Source: UBA4742 sp002403895
GTDB taxonomy: Bacteria; Actinomycetota; Acidimicrobiia; Acidimicrobiales; Acidimicrobilacustridaceae
Direction: 5' to 3'
Assembly (NCBI GenBank): GCA_036823295.1
Contig: DAISGD010000045.1
Location: 1-26,275 of the forward strand
DNA length: 26,275 bases
Shown: positions 21,848 through 26,275 of the stretch, in pieces
How positions within the stretch are numbered: the stretch's first letter is position 1
Layout of the letters: each line of letters opens with the position of its first letter
The notes under the pieces: generated by a model
Databases searched by the model: none
Told to the model about the DNA's origin: nothing
What the model saw: only the letters and a program-made list of their open reading frames with translations
Translations under genes and position numbers: made by a program

Positions 21848-22459
21848 CTACCAGCCCCGCTCGACCCACTCCTGGAGGTGGGGGCGCTCGGTGCCGATGG
21901 TCGTGTCGTCGCCATGACCGGGAAGGACGAGCGTGCCGGGGTCGAGCGGCGCGAACAGGCGACGGTCGATGGACTGGATGATGGCGTCGAAATCGGCGTC
22001 GTCCGGCTTGGTGTTGCCGGGGCCGCCGGGGAAGAGCGTGTCCCCGCTGAACAATACGGGCGAGCCCTCCAGCCGGAAGCACATCGACCCCGGCGTGTGG
22101 CCGGGGGTGAGGAGGGTGTGGAGGCGCAGGCGACCGACCTCGATGACCGAGTCGTCTTCGAGCAGATAGTCGTAGGAATCGAGCATGCCCGCGTCGGCGG
22201 CCGTCACCCCGACCTGGTAGCCGGCGTCACGCACCGCCGGGACGGCCTGGATGTGGTCCCAGTGGCCGTGGGTCTCGATCACGGTGCGCACGCCCAGCGT
22301 CCGACACAGGTCCAGCAGCTTGTCGTGCTCGTTGGCGGCATCGATGAGCACCGCGTCACCGGTCGCTTTGCAGCGCAGCACAAAGACGTTGTTGTCGAAC
22401 GGCCCCACTACCAGCTTGTGGATCTCGGCCTGGGTATCGTCGTAGTGAAGCGTGTCCAT
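21848..22459 (-). CDS. MBL-fold hydrolase, glyoxalase II-like
   Basis: 203 residues from ATG 22459. Metal ligands are H64-x-H66-x-D68-H69 (THGHWDH), then His in TPGHTPGS, Asp in LFSGDTLF and His in LPGHGDD, the full glyoxalase-II-like set. Many such small proteins hydrolyse thioesters or persulfides, but the substrate here is unknown. The frame is open for another 100 residues upstream but overlaps the preceding membrane-protein gene. A leaderless-type -10 (TAGCCT, 7 bases before this ATG) supports the short form. It converges on the Rrf2 gene with a 7-base gap. Confidence 0.85.
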   Translation of the reverse strand: MDTLHYDDTQAEIHKLVVGPFDNNVFVLRCKATGDAVLIDAANEHDKLLDLCRTLGVRTVIETHGHWDHIQAVPAVRDAGYQVGVTAADAGMLDSYDYLLEDDSVIEVGRLRLHTLLTPGHTPGSMCFRLEGSPVLFSGDTLFPGGPGNTKPDDADFDAIIQSIDRRLFAPLDPGTLVLPGHGDDTTIGTERPHLQEWVERGW

Positions 22460-22466
22460 ACCGACA

Positions 22467-22472
22467 AGGCTA
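22467..22472 (-). promoter_or_regulatory. Leaderless -10 box that includes the upstream stop codon
   Basis: The minus strand reads TAGCCT, 7 bases before the ATG at 22459. Its TAG (22472-22470) is also the stop codon of the upstream membrane-protein gene. Confidence 0.45.
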
Positions 22473-24149
22473 GGGGCAGCCGGCGGCGCCGGTGGCGAGG
22501 GCCCGGAGCGGCCCGTTGCCGGCGAAGGGCCGACCCAGCTCGGTGGTGAACAGCAGGCGGGTGCCCGGGTCCGCCCCGACGTCGCCCGCCTCGATTCGCA
22601 CACAGGCATCCGGGTCGTGCTCGCTGGGTGCGGTAGCCAAGGCGCCGGGGCGCCGGTGGGCATTGCGCCACTCGAACCCGGCGTCGATGCGATCGGCCGG
22701 GTAGCCCAGCGCCACCGCCCGCTGCCCGGCCTGCCAGCGGGCGGCGTCGAAGGCGGCCGAGTCACCAGTCCACCACAGACCCAGCACGGCGAAGGCGGCC
22801 ACCGCCCCCGCGGCCACCACCGTGCGGGTGACGGTGGTGGCCGCCGCCGATCGGTGAGCCAGGACCAGGCCGGCGGCGAACGGCACCGTGCACATCACGT
22901 AGCGATCGAAGACCGGCAGGTCACTGGTGCCGACCGCCACCACCCCCACGGCCGAGGCCACCACGAAGGCCAAACACAGGGCCCGGGCATCGAGCCCGGC
23001 CAGGCCGGCCCGCCACGAACCCGCCGGGGGTCGGGGGCGGGGCAGCACCGCGGCAGCCGTCGACGCCACGACGACCATCAGGGCGATGGCGGCCGCCACG
23101 GTCAGACCGAGCAGCCCCCGCAGGAGCCAGGACGGGAGCAGGAGGGGCCGTGAGCTACCCAGCAAGACGTCGTCGCCCAGGGCGCCCCGCTGATCGAGGT
23201 AGGGGCCGAGCAAGGGCGGAGACCAGGTCCACACCCGGACCAGGCCGGCCAGCCCCAGCACCACCGACGCCCCAACCGCCACCGTCGTCCATCGCCGGGC
23301 CATCACCGACGTAACCAGGGTTCGCCATCGAACCCAGGCGAAGGTCGGCAGGATCAGGAAGGCCAACGTGACCACGGTGAACAGCGCCGAGCGACCGAAG
23401 GCGGAACCGGCCGCGTCCGGGATGGTGGGGGTCAGGGACAGCCTTCCGGACAGGCCCCGCCGCCAGCCGAAAGCGGCGGCATACCCGATGCTCACCACAC
23501 CGGCCAGGCCCAGGGTCACCAGCACGGCTCGGCGCTGACCGCGGGCCCCCGCCCGCACCGCCACCACGGCGACGACGACCAGGGGGGCCACGATGGCGTA
23601 CTCGCGGATGGTGGCGCCCACCAGCCCCACGGCCAGGGCCGCCGTCAGGGCCACGGTCGATCGCCGTCCCGAGATGGAGGTCAGCGCCACCGCCCCCAGG
23701 GCCAGGCAGCCCGCCTCGGCGGCTGCGGCAGGGACATCGGTCATGAACGACCCGGCCAGCGGGCCCCACAGGGGCCCGGACATCAACAACACGACGGCTG
23801 CGGTGGCCCGACCGCGGGTCAGAAACCGTCGCAGGAAGGCGTAGGCGGCCAGGGCCCCGGCGATGCCGACCAGACTGGTGAAGACCTGGAGGGCGAGCAG
23901 GCTGTGGGGGAACACCCGCGCAACCGGCCAGGCCAGGGCCAGCTGCCCGACCAGGAACATCGACACCCAGCCGTTCAGCTCCAGGTGGCCGGTGTCGACC
24001 CACCGGAACAGGATCTCGCTGTAGGACCAGTCGTCGTTGCGCACCAGGCCGGTGGCGCCATAATGCCAGGCCACCCCCAGGGGGAGCAGGCCGAGCCCCA
24101 CGATCAGTAGCACCGGCGCCCACCGGCGCCATCGGGTCCCGTCGGGCAC
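22470..24149 (-). CDS. Polytopic membrane protein, GT39-like glycosyltransferase
   Basis: 559 residues from GTG 24149. About ten or more hydrophobic helices are visible, the first at about residues 12-28. The first outward loop carries NDDWSYSEI, an acidic pair after helix 1 as in the catalytic loop of GT-C enzymes (PMT/ArnT/GT39 type), and SFMTDVPAAA resembles their later motif. Such proteins transfer sugars from polyprenyl-phosphate donors outside the membrane. The C-terminal 120 residues are soluble and acidic-basic mixed. Assignment to GT39 is moderate. A leaderless -10 (TAGGGT) lies 6 bases before the GTG. Confidence 0.65.
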   Translation of the reverse strand: MPDGTRWRRWAPVLLIVGLGLLPLGVAWHYGATGLVRNDDWSYSEILFRWVDTGHLELNGWVSMFLVGQLALAWPVARVFPHSLLALQVFTSLVGIAGALAAYAFLRRFLTRGRATAAVVLLMSGPLWGPLAGSFMTDVPAAAAEAGCLALGAVALTSISGRRSTVALTAALAVGLVGATIREYAIVAPLVVVAVVAVRAGARGQRRAVLVTLGLAGVVSIGYAAAFGWRRGLSGRLSLTPTIPDAAGSAFGRSALFTVVTLAFLILPTFAWVRWRTLVTSVMARRWTTVAVGASVVLGLAGLVRVWTWSPPLLGPYLDQRGALGDDVLLGSSRPLLLPSWLLRGLLGLTVAAAIALMVVVASTAAAVLPRPRPPAGSWRAGLAGLDARALCLAFVVASAVGVVAVGTSDLPVFDRYVMCTVPFAAGLVLAHRSAAATTVTRTVVAAGAVAAFAVLGLWWTGDSAAFDAARWQAGQRAVALGYPADRIDAGFEWRNAHRRPGALATAPSEHDPDACVRIEAGDVGADPGTRLLFTTELGRPFAGNGPLRALATGAAGCP

Positions 24150-24155
24150 CTCCAG

Positions 24156-24161
24156 ACCCTA
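24156..24161 (-). promoter_or_regulatory. Leaderless -10 box for the GT39-like gene
   Basis: The minus strand reads TAGGGT, then CTGGAG, then the GTG at 24149. Confidence 0.5.
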
Positions 24162-24291
24162 AAGCGGCGGTGTGCCGGCGGGGGGGAGGCTCGCTACCGG
24201 CAGGGGAGACGGGTGCCGAGTGGTTTCTTGACCGCTGGGTCTAGTAGACAGTCGGGAACTCATAGCGCCGCACCCCAGGGGGCCTGGAACC

Positions 24292-25407
24292 GTGAACTTC
24301 GCGTTCTCCGAGGAGCAGGAAGAGCTCCGCAACATCGTCCGTCAGTTCCTCGACGCCAAGTCGCCCGAAACGGCGGTGCGGGAGCAGATGGAGACCGAGA
24401 AGGGCTACGACGACGCCGTCTGGGCCCAGATGAGCGAGCAGATGGGCCTGCAGAGCCTCATCATCCCCGAGGAGTTCGGGGGCTCGGGCTACAGCTACGT
24501 CGAGCTCATCGTGGTGCTCGAGGAGATGGGCCGCGCCCTGTTGTGCGCCCCCTACTTCTCCACCGTCGTGCTCGGCGCCAACACGCTGATCCATTCCGGT
24601 GACGATGCGGCCAAGGCCACGTACCTCCCCGGCATCGCCTCGGGCGAGACGATCGCCACCCTCGCCTTCACCGAGCCCAACGGGCGGTGGGACGAATCGG
24701 GCATCGAGGCCACCGCCACCAAGGACGGCGACGCCTGGAAGATCTCGGGCACCAAGTCGTTCGTGCTCGACGGTCACACCGCCAGCCTGGTCCTGGTGGC
24801 TGCCCGCACCGGCGCCGGCGTGAGCCTGTTCGCCGTCGAGGGTGACGCCGCCGGCCTCACCCGCACGGCGCTGTCGACCATGGACCAGACCCGCAAGCAG
24901 GCCAAGCTCGAGTTCGACAGCGTGGCCGGCGAGCTCATCGGCACCGAGGGCGAGGGTTGGGTCGTGCTCAGCACCGTGCTCGACCTGGCCGCCGTGGCGC
25001 TGGCCGCCGAGCAGGTCGGCGGGGCTCAGAAGTGCCTCGACATGTCCGTCGAGTACGCCAAGGTGCGGGTGCAGTTCGGTCGGCCCATCGGCTCCTTCCA
25101 GGCCATCAAGCACAAGTGCGCCGACATGCTGCTCGAGGTCGAGTCGGGCAAGTCGGCGGCGTACTACGCCGGCTGGTGCGCCTCGGAGATGAATGACGAG
25201 CTGCCGTCGGTGGCCAGCCTGGCCAAGGCCTACTGCTCGGACGCCTACTTCCACGCCGCGGCCGAGAACATCCAGATCCACGGTGGCATCGGCTTCACCT
25301 GGGAGCACCCGGCCCACCTGTATTTCAAGCGGGCCAAGTCCTCCGAGCTGCTGTTCGGTGATCCCACCTACCACCGCGAGCTGCTTGCTCAGCGCATCGG
25401 GATATAG
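24292..25407 (+). CDS. Acyl-CoA dehydrogenase family protein lacking the usual catalytic Glu
   Basis: 371 residues from GTG 24292, with GGGGG about 9 bases upstream. The three-part FAD fold is clear: N-terminal helices (FSEEQEELRNIVRQFLD), the middle beta domain (LAFTEPNGRWDE), and the C-terminal helical domain (YAKVRVQFGRPIGSFQAIKHKCADM, IHGGIGFTWEHPAHLYFKRAKS). At the place of the Y-E-G-T Glu of MCAD it has L-F-G-D (Phe355). The alternative helix-G Glu position appears to be Asp231. Many actinobacterial FadE proteins work as heterotetramers in which one subunit is inactive, so this may be a partner subunit. No second FadE is within the window. Fatty or steroid acid oxidation is the usual context. 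Confidence 0.85.
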   Translation: MNFAFSEEQEELRNIVRQFLDAKSPETAVREQMETEKGYDDAVWAQMSEQMGLQSLIIPEEFGGSGYSYVELIVVLEEMGRALLCAPYFSTVVLGANTLIHSGDDAAKATYLPGIASGETIATLAFTEPNGRWDESGIEATATKDGDAWKISGTKSFVLDGHTASLVLVAARTGAGVSLFAVEGDAAGLTRTALSTMDQTRKQAKLEFDSVAGELIGTEGEGWVVLSTVLDLAAVALAAEQVGGAQKCLDMSVEYAKVRVQFGRPIGSFQAIKHKCADMLLEVESGKSAAYYAGWCASEMNDELPSVASLAKAYCSDAYFHAAAENIQIHGGIGFTWEHPAHLYFKRAKSSELLFGDPTYHRELLAQRIGI

Positions 25408-25423
25408 CGCTCGGCGCTCGGCC

Positions 25424-25429
25424 TAGGCT
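25424..25429 (+). promoter_or_regulatory. Leaderless -10 box for the membrane-anchored protein
   Basis: TAGGCT, then CGGCCC, then the ATG at 25436. Confidence 0.5.
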
Positions 25430-25435
25430 CGGCCC

Positions 25436-25888
25436 ATGGCTTGGGTGCTGATCGTCGTAGCCGTGCTGGTCGTGGTCGCCATCGCGGTGGTGACCATCGG
25501 CGCGGTGGTGGGACGGCTGTCGGTCGAAGCGCCGGTCTCGGTGTTCGATGAGGACGAAGCGGTCGAGTGGATCGCGGATCGCCTCCCCTTCGAGGTGGCC
25601 GCCCAGCGCAGCCATGACGACGTGCGCGACCTGGTGCTGTGGCACCTCGAGTACCTCGAGGCCAAGGGTGTGGCCACCGAGACCGCCTTCGAGGCGATCC
25701 CCGACGCGGTGGTGGTGGCCGAAGACGACGGGTTGGCCTACGTGATTGGCAAGGCCGCCGACGCCGGCCTGGAGGTCGACGACGTCCAGATCCTTGCGGT
25801 GCTCGAGACCGAGCGCGACTACCTCGAGGCCATCGGAGCCATCGGTCCTCGGGTGGCCGACCCGACCGGTGGGGAGCCCTCCGCCTGA
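25436..25888 (+). CDS. Membrane-anchored hypothetical protein
   Basis: 150 residues. An N-terminal hydrophobic helix (about residues 3-27) is followed by an acidic, helical soluble domain with no motif I can name (VFDEDEAVEWIADRLPFEV, VRDLVLWHLEYLEAKG, DYLEAIGAIGP). The first charged residue comes after the helix, so the soluble part is probably cytoplasmic, but topology is uncertain. Codon use is normal for the region, and the leaderless -10 supports the start. Function unknown. Confidence 0.6.
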   Translation: MAWVLIVVAVLVVVAIAVVTIGAVVGRLSVEAPVSVFDEDEAVEWIADRLPFEVAAQRSHDDVRDLVLWHLEYLEAKGVATETAFEAIPDAVVVAEDDGLAYVIGKAADAGLEVDDVQILAVLETERDYLEAIGAIGPRVADPTGGEPSA

Positions 25889-25950
25889 GCCGGGTGTGAA
25901 CGGCCGGTGCACCCGCCGGAAAAGGCGCGCCTCGCGGGCCCGGACGTGCC

Positions 25951-25956
25951 TAATCT
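25951..25956 (+). promoter_or_regulatory. -10 box for the structured leader
   Basis: TAATCT at 25951-25956 is a good -10. RNA would start near 25962, just before AAGGAAAGGAGGTGGTCC. I see no convincing -35. Confidence 0.4.
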
Positions 25957-25985
25957 GGCAAGACCAAGGAAAGGAGGTGGTCCAA

Positions 25986-26033
25986 CTGAGTAGTCACTGT
26001 TCTCATGGGACTTCGGAGGTGGCTGGCCGCTAG
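25986..26033 (+). CDS. Candidate leader peptide with very strong ribosome site
   Basis: AAAGGAGGTGGTCCA (25969-25984) almost repeats the complement of the 16S 3' end. Eight bases after AGGAGG is CTG 25986, opening LSSHCSHGTSEVAGR and a TAG at 26031. There is no ATG, GTG or TTG at a proper distance. The frame ends at the left arm of the first stem, the geometry expected of translation-sensitive attenuation. The start is speculative because CTG is rare. Confidence 0.3.
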   Translation: MSSHCSHGTSEVAGR

Positions 26034-26145
26034 TCGGCGAGCTGGACCGGCCGGCGAATTCCCGCCAGCCACCACCGGTTCACGTTCGGGAACTCGTCCC
26101 GCCCGGGCAATCCACGTGACCCGGACTTCCGGCACATCGTTGGGA

Positions 26146-26174
26146 GGGGCGCCGTCTTCGGGCGGCGCCCCTTT
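26146..26174 (+). terminator. Strong UUCG-capped terminator
   Basis: GGGGCGCCGTC (26146-26156) pairs with GGCGGCGCCCC (26161-26171), 11 pairs with one G-T wobble, around a TTCG tetraloop closed by C-G. TTT follows. It lies 20 bases before the last gene, so any RNA from 25962 would tend to stop here. Confidence 0.7.
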
Positions 26175-26193
26175 CGCGTGCCAGAGTGTCCCC

Positions 26194-26275
26194 ATGGAAC
26201 GCCCCATCAAGTTCGAGCACAACCGGTGGCTGGGCGACAAGCGGTCGCAGGTCGTCTACGACGTCGACAACCTCC
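26194..26275 (+). CDS. Conserved hypothetical protein, N-terminus (partial)
   Basis: The gene starts at ATG 26194 and runs off the window after 27 codons. The visible part includes IKFEHNRWLGDKRSQVVYD, which resembles the start of a conserved actinobacterial protein of unknown function; I cannot name it. There is no ribosome-binding site. CAGAGT lies 6 bases before the ATG at the leaderless spacing but is a weak -10. The frame is open upstream to ATG 26005 through the structured leader; that extension has low-complexity G/S/T/R content and I do not accept it. Confidence 0.5.
   Translation, partial: MERPIKFEHNRWLGDKRSQVVYDVDNL

Larger units (their letters stand above)
25962..26174 (+). ncRNA. 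Structured leader / candidate attenuator RNA
   Basis: The 305 bases before the last gene hold no convincing ordinary gene but strong RNA structure. GGTGGCTGGC (26018-26027) pairs perfectly with GCCAGCCACC (26064-26073), and 3 more pairs follow beyond an A-A mismatch. CCGGTTCACGT (26075-26085) pairs with ACGTGACCCGG (26114-26124) with one mismatch, enclosing CGGGA-ACTCG-TCCCG (26087-26101). A terminator follows at 26146-26174. The first stem extension and the second stem share bases 26075-26077, so they compete. A 15-codon frame could act as a leader peptide. Attenuation, a riboswitch or a free small RNA are all possible; I recognise no known class. Confidence 0.55.

Noticed and set aside
22460..22765. 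A 102-residue N-terminal extension of the glyoxalase-II-like protein
   Set aside because: It overlaps the membrane-protein gene in another frame, is Pro/Ala/Ser-rich, and the metallo-hydrolase fold starts at the ATG at 22459, which has its own -10 box.
26005..26193. Extending the last gene upstream to ATG 26005
   Set aside because: The frame is open, but the added residues are low-complexity and would be read from stems and a terminator; ATG 26194 gives a conserved-looking start.
1..26275. CRISPR arrays, tRNA or rRNA genes, insertion sequences, prophage or restriction-modification genes
   Set aside because: I looked for regular repeat-spacer blocks, transposase or integrase motifs and tRNA-like cloverleaves, and saw none.

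Overview
The window is very GC-rich and densely packed. GTG and TTG starts are common, and many genes have a TANNNT box only 6-7 bases before the start codon, which is the signature of leaderless mRNAs. Together with actinobacterial-type MutY, SufU-type (not IscU/SufE) Fe-S assembly and a Rieske ferredoxin inside the suf operon, this points to an actinomycete-grade bacterium. Acidimicrobiia is my best guess, but that is inference. I see no tRNA, rRNA, insertion sequence, phage gene or CRISPR array.

Layout. 1-330 is the end of mutY. 354-3263 (minus) is a three-gene cassette: an alpha/beta hydrolase, a thioredoxin-like domain fused to an unrecognised domain, and a UGSC-family protein. The UGSC gene is interrupted by an in-frame TGA inside the motif U-G-S-C, and an 8-bp hairpin lies just after it, so I read it as a selenoprotein. 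3434-5340 (plus) holds an MBL-fold hydrolase, a flavin reductase and a gamma-carbonic-anhydrase-like protein. 5361-5816 (minus) is a DUF2752 membrane protein. 6010-9586 (plus) encodes a probable heterodimeric ABC exporter. 9576-12830 (minus) is a large PAS/GGDEF/EAL cyclic-di-GMP protein.

13034-16985 (plus) is sufB, a possible 32-codon ORF, sufD, a Rieske ferredoxin and a first sufC. A phosphotransferase-like kinase and a pterin carbinolamine dehydratase follow. Converging on these from the other side is sufC2-sufS-sufU (20908 to 18363, minus). The Fe-S machinery is therefore split into two converging operons, each with its own SufC ATPase. Their promoters share a candidate operator-like motif. 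Next to sufC2 a cysteine-free Rrf2 regulator and a conserved hypothetical gene diverge from one 16-bp perfect palindrome that supplies a -10 box in both directions.

21848-24149 (minus) holds a glyoxalase-II-like MBL protein and a polytopic GT39-like membrane protein. 24292-25888 (plus) holds an acyl-CoA dehydrogenase homologue lacking the usual catalytic Glu and a small membrane-anchored protein. The last gene-free stretch (25889-26193) looks like a structured leader: a -10 box, an unusually long anti-Shine-Dalgarno match, a 15-codon candidate leader peptide, two long stems and a UUCG-capped terminator. It precedes a gene that runs off the end.

The items most worth checking are the selenoprotein cassette (354-3263), the structured leader (25951-26174) and the symmetric divergent promoter (21357-21384).
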